A stretch of DNA of 64,000 nt from Byssochlamys sp. IMV 00236 (GCA_001931875.2 MSJH02000808.1:477823-541822), one strand, 5' to 3'. Shown: positions 23,089 to 36,333, counted from the first letter of the stretch. The notes: generated by a model from the letters alone, not told the origin. Translations and numbers: made by a program.

Positions 23089-24471
23089 AGTACCCCATAC
23101 GGAAGCGCAGGATTGAGTAGAGACGATGTCCCAATTCCACGGTATGCTGTAATTCACTAAGTACGTATAGTGCGTGATTTGCACAGCTTGGACCTCAGCC
23201 AGAATCTCAATCCGCCAATCTCTCAAACTCCGTACTCGTCCGTCTTTTTCCGAATCAACCGTAGTACCTTTACCTAGTGTTTATAAGTCTAGTATAATGT
23301 CCTGCATTGGTGATCGATTTCTCCCCTCGGGCAATATTATTACCTGCAGAGTGCAAGGATTTTTCATGAAAAATCTGCTGTGCAGAAGAAAGCTTTTGCC
23401 ATTCGAATACGTACTGGTACGCATTTCGCTTGCCACGGGCCTTGGAGAGTCGACAAACCGGCCACGTTACCCGTCTGAAGTAATGATCGACTCGTCGATC
23501 ATACAGATATTCAGTGCGGTGGTTTCTTTGGGGAAATTCGCAGCGTAGCTAGGGCGTTTATGGGATTCAGATCGTGCGAACGCAAGGTCAGAGCACCAGT
23601 CTGTGTGAGCGATCGTATGCATGCCCTAAACTAACGAGCCCGTGACCAAGAAGAGGTTTTATAAATGATTTCGGACGTAAGAGTTGAATCCCCTGATGAA
23701 CAAAAACGCCTCTCCCGCTCGTGGCTGACGATATACGGAGTTATTCCGCCGCACAGCGGATCCAAAGAGGCTCCCTGCACATTGAACATTCACCCATCTC
23801 AATTGGCGACGCACCCCTGATCCTGGAGAGGGCTTAAAGTGCAGATCTTATGCACAGAGCTTTTCTCAACTAATCGGGATACGCCCTGATCCAACGTCTT
23901 CCTTCGCGCTAGACCAGGCTTTCCGATGTCATCCTACGGAGTATGCATAAACTAATCCCGCGACATGGCCGGATTCAGCCTTTTCTGGTCCGTAGACAGT
24001 AGGAGGCGCGCTGTCACAGGGTCTCAGAGCCTTGCCCGCACATAGAATCTTCGGCTATGTCAGGGACTGTCAGGAACTGCCAGGAACGTGTTCTGTGACA
24101 GACCACGAGTCAAGCAAATTGCCAAGCGACGGGTTTCCGCGGAGAGTTTGTACTGCACGTTGACCGGCCTATTTAGCCTATGGATAGTTCTTCATACCCC
24201 ATGTCTTATCTGTGGATTATTGGGCATTTATCTCGCTATAGAATCGCTGCATGTCCATTTTAACTTTTGACTTTAATACCGGGGTTCATTTTTCGCCGGC
24301 AGTTCGTGATATCCAGGGGCTGTAAACGGCCCCCTTGGCCATGCGCGAACTATATACTGTCTGTCTTTAATTCATTAACCGTCTAAAGCCCTGGGGTATA
24401 TCGAGTGCCCTTTTTGAGTCTCTTTAGTCCCACGGCCAGGACGCCAACAGACAAGACAAGACGAAGACATC
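23089..24471. other. Gene-free interval upstream of the PTH11-like gene
   Basis: About 1.4 kb without a supported gene. Frames are short. No repeat or RNA gene was recognised. Confidence 0.4.
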
Positions 24472-25884
24472 ATGGCTGCTCTTCAACTTATCCAAGATAC
24501 GACTACGCCGGTCGAGAGTCGAGACCGGGCGCCCGACCGATCTGTCAACACCATCAATACCGCTGCACAATCGTTATGTATTATATTTATGACTATCTTT
24601 TGGGGTCTGCGAGTATACGCCAGGACGCATGTGTTCAATGGGTTCAATAAAGAGGACAGTATGTTTTCTCATCACCCTTCTATACCTGATTAACTGCTGA
24701 GTGGGATAGTGATGTGTACTGGTGCATATGTAAGAGCACCGAACGTTATCTGCGTGGATACAGTGGCTTATAGATATATAGGTTCTTGGTGTCTGCTATT
24801 CTGTCATCGCTCTGATCAGTAGGTGTTGCTCTTATGTCGAACTCGGTAGTGTCTAACTGACAATTATCTTCAGTGGGCCATTTCGGAGGAGGAATGCATA
24901 TCGAGGATGTCCCCAAGGAACACATTATACCGTTTGAAAAGGTGAGAAGTTATATTTCTGCATATTCCAGGGCAAGCAACTGACTGGTGTCCTGTATAGA
25001 CAGTCTATGTGACAATGGTCATGTATGGTCCTATGGCGTTCCTCACAAAGACCTCTCTACTATTGATCATGACGAGAGTATTCAGCCCTTACAAGAAGAC
25101 GGTCATATTCATTTACATTATCCTGGGAATTATGCTGGCATACTATATCCCCGCTGTCATCGTCAAGATCCGCATCTGTTCCCCTATCTCTTACTTCTGG
25201 ACAAAAACCGGGCACGGTACTTGCCTGGACGAGAGTGCCATTATTCTGGCAGACGCGGTCGTTAGTGTCGTCAGTGATTTGGTCATCCTTACACTTCCTC
25301 TGCCCTTGACTCTGTCGCTGCAGATGCCGTTCAGGAAGAAGATGAGAGTCATGGCAATTCTCGGAGCGGGTGGCCTGGCTTGTGCATCCAGTATCATTCG
25401 TTTGATTTTTATTGTCGACTTCGCCAGCTCTCCAGATGGAACGTATCAGTTCATGCGCATCAACATGTTTGGGTAAGTAGTCCAACAATCATACAAGATG
25501 GATCCTGCTGACTTCCAAACTTTCAGCAATGCTGAGATCAGTATCGGAGTTATCTGTGCCTGTCTTCCCGCTCTTTCTGCTCTCATTACTACATACTCTC
25601 GCGAATACTCCAGTGGGAAAGGAACCCATACTTCCGGTCACGAAATGAGTCGGATGAAGAATTCCAGGAGCGACGGGACCAAAGGCAGCAAGCACAGAAT
25701 GAGTATACTGGACGCTGGTTCAGACCAAGATATACTCATTACGAACGCCCAGGGGGAGCCGAAGATCGAGACCTCAATCCAAGGCGATTCGGAACGCCAG
25801 ACGGCACAGTATAATTCTATGAATGGTATCGGAATTATGAGAACAGTTGATGTGCAGACAACCGTCGTCACTACCAAACAGTAA
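24472..25884 (+). CDS. PTH11-like rhodopsin-domain integral membrane protein
   Basis: Six exons (24472..24658, 24710..24729, 24782..24818, 24874..24941, 25000..25472, 25527..25884) give 380 residues. The fungal rhodopsin-like domain (SAT4/PTH11 group) is recognisable from AAQSLCIIFMTIFWGLRVYAR (segment 1), MGHFGGGMHIEDVP, TMVMYGPMAFLTKTSLLLIM, FSPYKKTVIFIYIILGI, CLDESAIILADAVVSVVSDL, LPLPLTLSLQMPFRKKMRV and GVICACLPALSAL. Seven membrane segments fit. The hydrophilic C-terminal tail of about 90 residues is Ser- and Gln-rich. Relatives act as G-protein-coupled-like sensors or are of unknown function. Exons of 20 and 37 nt were needed to keep the reading frame through segments 2-3 and are the least certain part of the model. 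Confidence 0.82.
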
Positions 25885-28390
25885 TCCGGACTTTTCCGAT
25901 GTTCTAGCACTTGACTGCTCTATGTCCGTGCCGGTCGCCTATGCAAAAAGCATGTCTATCCTGACTTATTACGCAGCCTTTTACTTTTTTCTTTGTTGAT
26001 ACCCTTCTTATCTTGCTCACATATGGTCGCAAGTATCTTTCCTAAATCGGAGGTCGCCTTATTATTGGCCCTTCAGAAATGAATCTTCTCACCTGGCGAT
26101 GTTAATCTTAATCTTTTGGTTGATTTTCTCACATCTATGCCGAGCTATTTGAGACAGCTTCAGTTTCAGTAGCTTACATTCGTTGGATAAATACGGGTCC
26201 GTGAATATGAGAAATGTGCCCAAAACAGCCGTGTCATCTCAGAAAGGATCGGGTCTTACGAGTCCTTATATTCTACTTTCATTACTTTTTCTTGTCATTT
26301 TCCTGCGCAAATGCCAGGAAACGAAATATGTATGTATATAGTCACGTATGTTGAGATATGTATGGAGTATTTGGAGGTTGCTTTTGTGGGTCGTTTAACC
26401 ACTACATATCATACCCGAGTTTCAATGAAGGCTTCGAAGGTTACGTAGGCCTAGGAGAACAGTCTCCCCTGCTTAAGACATCCATGCTGCTTCAGAATGC
26501 GACTGAAAATTGAGATGGGATCACGCAATCCTCTGAAGAAACTGTTTCGATTGAAGGAAGCCCGTACCGTCATATTTCGCCTTCTAAGATAATACTATCT
26601 TTTTACGACGGACATGGAAAGAATTTTCTTCTGTGGGCCGAGGCTTTTGAGTTGGACAGAAGTTAAATGCCGGATACGAGATACTCTTTCCACTAGGGTT
26701 GGTGAATCCCACGCTGCGGCGGATCAGCGACCAGCTAATTAATTGCCTATTTCCCCTTTTGCGCAATCTTCGGACGATCCATATTACAACCTGTCGGGTG
26801 CTGTGCCTGACCCATCTGTTGATAATGAGCAAACTTCGAACTCCAGATGCTTGATACGAGCGACGCAGGCATTTGATGCATCAGAAGAGGTAGATAGCGG
26901 CCAGATAGAGTATATCTAAACGATGCTTCCTAATGCTCAGGGATCAAGTTGTCGACAGCATTCGGCCTGTTCTCGGTCCATATCGGTCATTAAGTAAGTA
27001 TGAGTTAGTCGCCTCTTGGCATGACCATCAGTTTCTGAGCATGTTACTTCAGCTAGATAGGTTACATCCAGCTTTTTCAAACTGTTCCAGATTGCTGTCT
27101 TGCAGGGCATCAGACTGCCTGACGGGCCTCGAGTTCATGCCGTTTGCGCGTCTCACCAGCTAGATACTTCCATGTGCACGCTCGAGTCCAAGAGATCTCA
27201 TCCCCTCTCTCCCAAAGAAGTCGTGCCGGGATTGTGTTAAACAAGTCAAGCGCGCCCTTCGCTCAGTTCTTGGACTTGGAGGAACTGCCGAAGGATCAGT
27301 GGGCCAGTGGCCCGTCCTCCCCCGGCTCCCCGTTACTTACTTTAGGTGCTTAAGTATGGGACCCGGACCGAAATGCGGCCCGTCTCTCTACTTACTCCAT
27401 AGCTCATACTCTAGTTCAACGTTGTGCAAGAGTAGTGTGCCTGCGCCGCATTATGGACAAGGCCTATGAGGCTAGGAAGTGGGACTGCCCAGATGAGAGC
27501 CTTGCAGTGCTAGTTTCAAAACTACACAAGAATCGCCATGCGGAATCACGGACGAACCGACAACCACAGCGATGGTAAGCTGTACTGCTGGGATTCCACC
27601 AAGATTACGGAGATCGACTGGAGTCCGGTTGACAGCTAATAGCAACGTGCAAAGTCAAACTTCTGGAGACTCGGAATCTGCCATTTGCTTCCCCGCCGTG
27701 ACAGGTCAAAAGTTTAATATTATTACTCAGTGGAGAAGCTTTATTATTCTCGCTGCGATCCCACAGTGAGTTTTACTTCGGACGTCTCTGGTTTGCGGCG
27801 TTGCATGATCCTTCATCATAAGCTTTCACCATATGCTTCATGAGGTTGGCGTCCCCGCGAGTTAATACGATACTCTCCTGTTTTCGTGACACTGCGTGTT
27901 CAGCCTCGTGTACTCCGTAGACACCATGATATCAGGGAGCCTTATGTGGGAGCACCACGTAGGCTCATGGTTGGATCGTCGTTACAGCGTATGCCGAGTT
28001 ATTGATATGGATTAACACAACACACAGTACTTACCTCGGCAGGCAATGCAACAGGTGCTCGCATAGGGATCGGTCAACTCGCTGCTCAGAAAATTCTGCC
28101 AGATCATCCAGGAGAAGATGTGATGGCTCGAAGCTGCGAAAGGAAAACATTTGCGATTATGAACAGGGTTTAAGTAGCTATAGCTATTATGATACTTACT
28201 CTGTCTATTTGGAGTAGTTAAGCAGTCGTCCTCGACTGTGTAAGCGCTGGACCTCGGATAGCCGCTGTTATCGGAGATGTTGCGAGCAGCCCCTCTTTCT
28301 GAGCTCATCACATAGCAGCTTCGTAGTTCTCAACTCAATATACAACGTTTCGATCTTACTAGTATTGAATATAATATCTGTGTAGTCAAC
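25885..28390. other. 2.5-kb gene-free interval
   Basis: No supported gene. Short protein-like open segments near 27144-27353 and 27421-27560 (+) have no family match that I recognise. The rest is ordinary AT-leaning intergenic sequence. Confidence 0.4.
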
Positions 28391-29470
28391 ATGGCTGCTC
28401 AACCCGGTTCTCGCCTCCAGGGCAAAATCGCCATTGTCACTGGTAAGTACATACATAGAGTACTAACTACCCGCAATGCTCTCTTACCTCATTCCTCTCC
28501 GAGCCTCGTGTGAAGTACAATCTAATCTCTGTAGGTGGAGGTTCGGGTTTCGGTGCTGCCATCGCCCGTCGATTCGGCAACGAAGGCGCCAAGGTTATCC
28601 TCACAGATATCAACGCCGCGAATGGAGAGAAAGTTGCATCGGAGAATACGGAAAATCTCATTTTTCAAAAGCAGGATGTGACAAAGGTAGATGACTGGAA
28701 TGCGGTTGTCAATCTGGCTATTGAGAAGTTTGGGCGCGTGGATATTCTGGTGAATAATGCAGGGACGACATATAAGAATAAGGTGAGTTTGAGGATTTAA
28801 GAAAGATCAGGATGGTCATGAGGAACTACGTGGGAAATAGAAGAATAACATGACGGCTGCCATCGATTGCACTCAACTATTCTTTATTCTGCCTTCTCGC
28901 ATTTCGAAGCTAACGGTGAGCATAGCCCACATTGGAAGTAACGGAAGAAGAATGGGAGCGTGTCTTCCAGGTGAATGTCAAGAGCATTTTCCATGCTGTA
29001 AAGACCGTCATCCCCCGCTTTATCGAGCAAGGCAATGGTGGCTCAGTGATCAATATCTCTTCTACGGGAGCTTCCCGTCCTCGACCTGGGCTCGTCTGGT
29101 ATAACGCCACCAAGGGTGCTGTTTCCAACGTAAGTAATAGCGTTCCAGTATCCAACCTTCACTGAATATGAATCATGACGGTTGACCAATTTAATTTTTG
29201 CAGGCAACGAAAGGTCTCGCTGCCGAATATGGCCCGCACAACATTCGCGTCAACTCCGTCTGTCCCCTTCTCTCTGGCACAGGGCTCTTCGAGATGTTCA
29301 CCGGTGTGCCGGATACCCCGGAGAACAGAAAGAACTTCGTCGCACAGGTGCCTCTGGGTCGTCTAACGGACCCGAATGATATTGCCAATACGGTTTTGTT
29401 TCTGGCGAGCGATGAAGGACAGTTCATCAATGGTACCGAAGTCGTCGTCGACGGAGGAAAGTGTATATAA
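28391..29470 (+). CDS. Short-chain dehydrogenase/reductase (classical SDR)
   Basis: Four exons (28391..28442, 28535..28782, 28926..29129, 29204..29470) join in frame to 256 residues, the classical SDR length. The nucleotide-binding motif is TGGGSGFG (residues 17-24). LTDIN follows strand 2, with an Asp that favours NAD(H). NNAG is at 91-94. The catalytic Ser is near 146 in NISSTGAS, followed by Y159-N-A-T-K163. The C-terminus has VNSVCPLLSGTGL and NGTEVVVDGGKCI. These are the features of 3-oxoacyl-ACP-reductase-like or glucose-dehydrogenase-like SDRs. The substrate is unknown. The first exon is only 52 nt and its intron interrupts the glycine motif. There is no neighbouring pathway gene. Confidence 0.92.
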
Positions 29471-29926
29471 ATAGTTTGTATGGTTTTCATGGCAATGCGT
29501 AATTCCTTGGGATAATGAGTCAAATGACGAAATGAGATCGATAACCATGTTTCAACGACATGGAGTATTAGCTTCAAGCGGCCAATGTCATCTCAACCTC
29601 TCCCTTAATAGCCATTGAGCTACGCACGGCTAATATAGGAGATCTGTGCCACTCTTCTACATTAGAGCACAGATAAGATATCATATAAAGGAATACGTAG
29701 AAATATTGAGCTGCTGAAATATTGATCATATTCTCTAGTGAAAACTCTCTAGCTGTTGTTATCTCACTGTGTGCGCCTCTGACCCCAGTCCAGAAAACGT
29801 ATGAGACTTTCCGCCAATCCTCATGCAAGAGTTCCGTGAACAGGGAGGATTAGATAAATAGCCCATCAATATTTCTGAAGCTCCGTGGTATTGAGAGTCT
29901 CTTCGTAAGGCTCGGGCTGTCTGGCG

Positions 29927-29988
29927 CTTGGATTCTCTAGCAAGCTCAGGCTATTTATCCCCATGGGTGGAGCTCGCCGAGGAAAAGG
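29927..29988 (-). repeat. Dispersed repeat, copy B
   Basis: Contains TTGGATTCTCTAGCAAGCTC, then CTATTTATCCCCATGGGTGG and AGCTCGCCGAGG. It aligns along its length with copy A (12790..12852), differing by a two-base gap and scattered substitutions. Confidence 0.45.
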
Positions 29989-30897
29989 CATGAGCGAACT
30001 TCACCAGGAAATCATTGGCTGCAGGATAACTGATGAGTCCCGAAGGAATCGTTGTTATTAAGTGGTGGCGGGAATAACCCCCATGGATACCTTCCCCGTT
30101 TGCTCGCTCAAAATATGATTCGAAGCCAAGCGCAAGTCTGCCTATAACTCTAGTAATGGTTAGATCATCTCAGAGTCTCCCGACCTAAAGACTCGAGGCC
30201 CCTTTTTGCTCATATATTTTGTAGGCGCTGCCCAGAATGGTTTCCTTTCTTCATCGTTTAATATTCCAATCCTATCGGTCGTCTCTTGCTGCCATATACG
30301 GCGGATAATCTGCACAACGAATAGTGGAAGTATACGTATCTTGCTCGTGGCAACAATTTCGTTTTGAAGACTAGATGCCTGTTCTGGAACTCTCATCATA
30401 TAAACTCTATCCAGGGATGGATAGGCTTGTTGATTTCTTCCAGTTTGTATTCACGGGAACGTTTTTGACCCAGCCGAAGGGGCCCGTTAAGCCGTCGATA
30501 TGACAGGAGGATTCCGCGCTTCGAGGGCCGAGTAAAGATTTCCATGAGATTCTTCGAGATCTATTAGCCTGGAATTCTTTATCACTGAAAGGAATGCTAT
30601 CATACTTAGATCTCCATTCTCTCTCTGTCCTTCATTTCAGAGCCTTAAAGCCAATTCTCATTGTTTATCCTCTGCTCAGTAATATAACATATGTAGTCAT
30701 AGTGGAAGAGAGATAAGAAGAAGAAGAAGCGTGGGACTGGCTTCTTTAACTAATTCTTTCACTCACTGTCCATAGAAAGAAAGTGCGACTTTACTATTGA
30801 GCGGAAGAAGAAATCAAAAAGTCAAAAAGAAGAGGAAGAGAGGGAGCAAGTGAAGAGAAGCTGAGCACAGGAGTCCATACCGTAGTTCAAGAGACAT

Positions 30898-31088
30898 ACT
30901 CATTCATTAGGTAGCTCTTGTGTTCTAGGTTGATTGGCCCGCGACATCGCAGCTTGCCATTTACTTCCTGGCCACCATTTATAATGTCCATTGGCGAGGA
31001 CGCCGGCCTCTGCCCATGCTTCTAGGAGCAATTTCTGTTGTCTCTTAGTGCAGCTATAAAGATACGGGCTAATTGCTCCGTTTATCAT
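30898..31088 (-). pseudogene. Fragment resembling a deuterolysin/lysine-specific metallopeptidase-like protein
   Basis: A 62-codon open segment reads SPYLYSCTKRQQKLLLEAW, then AEAGVLANGHYKWWPGSKWQ and AAM. The spacing C-x4-QQKLL-x-EAW-x-EAG-x-LA resembles the N-terminal part of fungal secreted putative peptidases. No zinc motif (HExxH) follows. The frame stops soon after. Upstream, a signal-peptide-like stretch (IALTSILIPRPVFP) lies in another frame. The match is short and from memory, so this is tentative. Confidence 0.28.
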
Positions 31089-32764
31089 AGCGGTGGGGAA
31101 AGACGGGGCGTGGAATGAGGATCGAGGTCAAGGCGATCCCGATGGATCCTATGACTATAACAATTATTATGAGTATTGTTATGCTGTCTATTCCCTTAAT
31201 TATTCCGATCGACTTACCTCTGCCAAATTCATGCCTGGCCCTACTCGATGGATAGCACTAATAATGCGGAGTTGACTGTGGCTTCATGTTCGACCTCCCC
31301 TTTCTCATCGGGATAGTTACCCAGGGGGTTAGCTGGGTCATCACGACAACCTTTAGCCCCAGATTTAAAGGAAAACGAGTATAAGCACCACCGCGAGTGC
31401 CCATTCTTGCAAATCGGGAGGTCCATACCGATGTATAGAGTTAACGAATATTTGTGCATAGTAATTGATACGAAAGATCGCAGCTTGGGATGATGAAGAT
31501 GATGCTATTCCTCTCTATGGAGGGGAAGGGCTAATATACTGGGCTAAGTACACGTGATGTCATGTCCCAGCCTGCCCCAGGCCGTACCTGCTAGTTCCGT
31601 AACAGTAATATAGTAATAGAGATGCATAAGATTTTGCTGTCGACGTTAAACTGAAATTGAAAAGATCTGCAGAACCCAAACTTTGTCGTCGTATGCGGAG
31701 CACGCGGCGAGTGATGCAGCAGGAGATGTCGAGAGCCCGGAGGAGAGAAAGAAGGAGGAAGTTGGGAAGGAGTCGAAGACGCATTGAAATAGGCACACCC
31801 TCAGGAAAACAATTAGCATAGATCGAATCTCGTGAATATCTCAGCGTGTATATCGCCAGTAAACAAAGTGTGCCTTCCACTCGTCGTCTTGGGCAGAGAA
31901 GTGTATTCTCTGTTCGTCAACTAATGATTAGATTTTTTTTCTAACCATCTCAAAAATCCTCGCAGCAAGACCCATGTCGGTGAGATGGTTATATAAATCC
32001 TATGATGGACTGCATTATAGCCGAGACCACACTTCTCCCGCATGCCCTCCCCAAGCTGCGATTTATATACGAAGTGCGAGTTGCTTTTCCAGTACCGCAA
32101 CCAGTTATGTCTGTTAAGTTGAGGTGGACTTTCTTATTGGCGTTGGGCTGTACAAGCACAATCATCTGGTCGACATACGAGACTTGATGAGCTCACAGAC
32201 GAGTCGATAATTCTTTCTTCGTACTCGTTGTATCTTTCATGTAACATATCGGCATGACTCTAAGAAATATGACATAAGACCTGCTCAATCCATAGTATCT
32301 GACGATGTGTATATCCTCCTCATAGCAATGTGTGTGAGTTGACATCGTATATAATTTCAGTGCATCTCTTCCGGGATCAAGAAATGCAGTAGTCATGTAT
32401 ATCCCACGAGAAGAAAACAGGACCTCTTCGAAGGAGATGCAAGATGGAATTATATGCCTGCTGTTATCAATCCTCTCTTTCACTGCTGGATATTCATTGC
32501 TTTCTTTGTGGGAATACCCAGAATCCGCATCGTTACTGTTTGAATGGAAAATGGATATTCACAGATATCCATTCCTCAGTTGCGGGTGTGTACTGCAACT
32601 TCGATGCTGCTTTTACTTTGTAGAAGAATACTGGTTAGTGCAGCTAGCTTCATTAAGTTCTGATTACTAGCTCCCTTGCAACATGCTGTGGATAAAGTGT
32701 AAGAATACTAAAAAGACTTCCTCACGCAGACACCACGCTCTGAAAGGTAACAAAGCCAAACAGT

Positions 32765-34161
32765 TCATACGATAGTCAAATTCCTCGATACTCCATACCC
32801 ATTATACCCCACGCCCCGCAAATTCCACTGTGAATGTTTTTGTTGCGTATTCCCTCCCGCATCAGTGGCTCTGCTTAGAATCTGTTTTCCACGCCCTTTT
32901 TCAATACGGATTGATGCTTTCCAGAGCACCCAGGACCACTTATTCACATGCTTGCTTTGGATCTCGGCTTCACTCCATGATTTGCCATCATCTGTCGAAA
33001 CTTCTACACGTGTGACAGGTCCTTGATCGCCTCGCGGAACAGCGTAGCCTCTGACTTCGACAGTCCCGGATGGAGAAAGATTGACAGTCTCATTGTCATC
33101 TGGAACAGCGATGACAGAGTTGATAGGCATATCAGTCATGGGTGGGACTTTGTTCCAATACTTCTCTGCGATTTTCGAATCAACCACCTCAGGAGGGAGG
33201 ATCTTGTAGTCGTGCTGTTCGTAAAAGTTTGACGATTCCTCCTGCTGGACAGTAATTCGGTCGAGCCATTTGACCCATCGGGCACCTGCAACACCTGGAA
33301 TGACGACTCGAACTGGATAACCATGCTTTGGAGATAGTGGTTTATCGTTCATCTATCCCAACCCAGTCAACGTATGTACCAAACGGTAGCAGAAGAAAAT
33401 AGCAACTGCAAACAACAGCTGAGTAGCACATAGAACGTAGAAACTCACCTCCAGCGCCAAAATAACCTCCGCATCTAAACTCAGACATGTATCCAGGTCA
33501 ATACTACCGCCAAACCAATCGTCATTCTGGCATTGAACCGCATAGCACGAAAACGCAACATGCAAACCGCTCTTCGCTCCTTTTGCAGGCTTTACTATGC
33601 TTCTCACGCCAGCAGCGTTCAGTATATCTCTCAGACGCGGACCTTTCCATTTGCAATTCATCACTGCAGCGTCCATCCAATCGATTCCTTCGACTTCCTT
33701 CAGGAGAGTCCGCATAGTGTGACGTCGGTTTCCGGCACATTGTAAAGCGCAAATGACCTCATGCTGGGGGTATTTGGTCCGGAGGTCGTCCATAGACAGT
33801 GACAAGGGGCGCGATACGATCCCGTCAACTACAACGCGGTGTTTCTCCCCTGCAAGATGCGGAATAGGGCCATGGTTACGATCGTAAGCGGCGTCTTCGG
33901 GAGTAATGAAGCTGCATGAGGAGGTATGGTTAATTTGGCGTAACTTCTGGATCAAATTGGTACAAAGCACATATACCTCGATATGAGCTTCTTCACAGGA
34001 GGCTCCTTGTTCAGCGGCTTGCCCACCGAATACTCTATTTTCTGACGTCGATACTCCTGCATCGATCACAGTGAGCTCATATGGTACAGTTAAAGTAGGT
34101 AGGTATTTCTAAAAAGAAAAAAAGACCGTGATGAACTTACAGTGGTAGTAGTAGTAGCCAT
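32765..34161 (-). CDS. Sulfite oxidase-type molybdenum-cofactor enzyme
   Basis: Four exons (34161..34141, 34041..33977, 33911..33449, 33352..32765) join in frame to 378 residues. The enzyme oxidises sulfite to sulfate with a molybdopterin cofactor. FITPEDAAYDRNHGPIPHL opens the catalytic domain. The Mo-ligand Cys is C87 in CALQCAGNRRHTM. The substrate-pocket region is GYPVRVVIPGVAGARWVKWL, and the C-terminal dimerisation domain carries RVEVSTDDGKSWSEAEI and WNLRGVGYNGYGV. There is no cytochrome b5 domain, as in plant and many fungal forms, so electrons must go elsewhere (oxygen or another carrier). The first exon encodes only MATTTTT. The second exon was chosen in the frame that gives YSVGKPLNKEPPVKKLIS, because the competing open frame loses the family sequence. 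No peroxisomal SKL-type tail is visible. Confidence 0.88.
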
Positions 34162-35608
34162 CTTGTTCAAGAACTGTAAGTTTAGTCAGAAAACGTACTG
34201 TACCAATCTGGGCCGGGAGCGCAATGGTTCAAGATGCTAGCAAACAGTGTTATGTATATCATACATACTTTCGGAGGCCAAATACGTCACAGGGGCTGAG
34301 TGGCGGATCGATGATCGTTATCGATAAGATCAGATCGGTGGTGGATCAGTCCCACTATATGGTATATTGGAGATCTAGAAGCATCGCACGACTCTCATGG
34401 CCGACGACAGCTTACTCGCAGGCTATATACTCTGGAGATCCTGGTTAAGGTCTGAGCTCAATCACGACTGCGGTCGGGGCCACTGCATCGCCGCTTCCTC
34501 ATACTTTCCTAGAAAATGCTCTCGTATCCAGTGAAACGTGGCACAGCATGGAAGGATACGGATTTCATCGGGATGCAACATATTTGATGGTATGCAGCGG
34601 TGGCTTCACGGTGCATCTGGATGCAAGTGGCAGTGGCCAATAAACGAAACACGAGGCTTTCCTGCAGGTGCCCAAGGCAGCTTGGGCCTATCGACAAGAA
34701 TTTATAACTATTCCTAAGGTAACAATGGCTAATGCAGTTCAGGTTTCTAAATGTTTCTCTGGCTGGATGTATCAAGAGAGAGAGGGAGGGGGTTGAACTA
34801 GTCGAGATGCAAAGCCCGTAAGTAATACTAAGTACACTCTTGCTTTCCAATCCCAAGACACTACATACTATTGCGCCACTCAGTCGGGGTCTGTGCGAAA
34901 GGTTGCTATCAAGTCTAGTTGAGAAGTTCTAATCTATATCATTCGTTGCCGTCTGAATTTCATTCCACGGTGAATAAACAGGCATATTTGCAGGAGATAA
35001 GGCACAAGTGACGTTAGGGAGATGCTACCGGCGACCAGATAAACAGATTCAATGTCAAAATCGATGCATTATCAAACTATCGAATCAAATGAACCCAGAA
35101 ATGTCGTTGTAAATGAATATTCTTCTTGTACAGGGAAGAGACGTAGTTTATCTTCGAATCACAACGTAATAATGTACAGCAAAGAAGGCCGGTAAGCCAT
35201 CAATGTCAAGTGAGTAGGGAGTCCTCATCCACGTACTAATACCCGAAGTCGCCACACGGCGCTGGAAACAGGTGCTAGGACTCCTGAAACTGAAGTCTTT
35301 CTCTATCGCCGGACCAGTAGCAGAAGGCGGCGCGATGTAATGCAACCCAAAGCCAGAGTGGCAACGATGCACTCTATCAGCAAGAAAAGGCCGAACCTGA
35401 TTACCGTCCAAAGATGGTCCCAAATTGAAAACCATAACTCCAGCAATGCGTCCCGAGTTTTATCGCGACTGAACACCGAAACGCCATCCCAATAGCATGC
35501 CCTCAATCATGACGGCTGATTATCGATCTCATCAAGACCTCTAGAGGCGTAACACACAATGTCACAGCCTTAACGTGATTGTCTTTGCGAAAACAGTCTC
35601 GTCCAAAT
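34162..35608. other. Gene-free interval
   Basis: About 1.45 kb between sulfite oxidase and tim22. No supported gene, RNA or repeat was recognised. Confidence 0.4.
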
Positions 35609-36333
35609 TTAGTCAGATGGCATCCTCATGTACGCATCGATCGCTGCACTGAAGGCCGCAAAACCGACGCATCCTGCCGCTGCGGCCTGGGGACCCGCCT
35701 TCGCACCAAGGATACCGCCAGTAATGCATCCCGCAGCAACACCGTTGGCGAGGTCGTTCTTCGCACGTAGTCCTTCGATACAGCATTCGGTGCCAGAGAA
35801 CAAAGCACCGACAATACCGAAATTCTTCGCGGAGGACCATGAGCGCTTGCCCATGTCCTTGAAACCCTGGCGCACCTGCTCCCGCCAAGGGAGGTCGGCA
35901 ATTGCGCGGCCCTGGGGAGTGAAGGATGAATCGTAGGACATCTGCGATTTAGAGATATTCCGTCAGTACCAAAGCCAGGCTGGCAGTGAAGATTAAGGGA
36001 CTTACGCTAGCCATGAACAAGCCAAAAGCACCACCGAGCGCAAATCCCATTCCGCCTGAAATGATCGTCTTCACTGGACATGATTCCATTGCGGATTGCA
36101 TCTATATGAATCAGTTAAACTGCCCTTTGGAGAATAACAGACCGTTGAACCAATTGGCAAGATAGCTGTTCTTCATAACCGCGCACACCAACTCGACAGC
36201 GGTTAACCACTCAAACACACGGAAGATAAAGACTAACCGCCTTGACCATTGCTTGTTCCTGTTCGGTCATTCCTTGAGTAGCACCTCCGCCTGGGGCGCC
36301 CCCGATGGGCGGTGTCATTCCCGGAAAGCTCAT
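35609..36333 (-). CDS. tim22: Mitochondrial inner-membrane translocase subunit Tim22
   Basis: Three exons (36333..36238, 36101..36006, 35941..35609), each ending on a codon boundary, give 174 residues. Tim22 is the channel of the carrier translocase and inserts polytopic carriers into the inner membrane. The Tim17/22/23 fold is clear. A Gly/Pro-rich N-terminus is followed by [27 protein letters not shown] (segment 1), then [45 protein letters not shown] (segments 2-3, with the family's Cys pair) and [19 protein letters not shown] (segment 4). The glycine-zipper GxxxG pattern is retained. Start and length fit Aspergillus relatives. The protein is slightly divergent from the usual sequence around the N-terminal linker. 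Confidence 0.92.

Larger units (their letters stand above)
29471..32764. other. 3.3-kb gene-poor interval
   Basis: No intact gene. It holds one copy of the dispersed repeat (29927..29988), a purine-rich tract around 30715-30850, and a fragment resembling a secreted metallopeptidase (30898..31088). Confidence 0.4.

Noticed and set aside
27144..27560. Protein-like open segments (for example RIMDKAYEARKWDCPDESLA)
   Set aside because: Tempting as a relic of a transcription factor, but too short and isolated for a call.
33911..34069. Open frame reading MIDAGVSTSENRVFGG as the sulfite oxidase N-terminus
   Set aside because: The other frame gives YSVGKPLNKEPPVKKLIS with proper splice sites, which continues into the conserved FITPEDAAYDRNHG.
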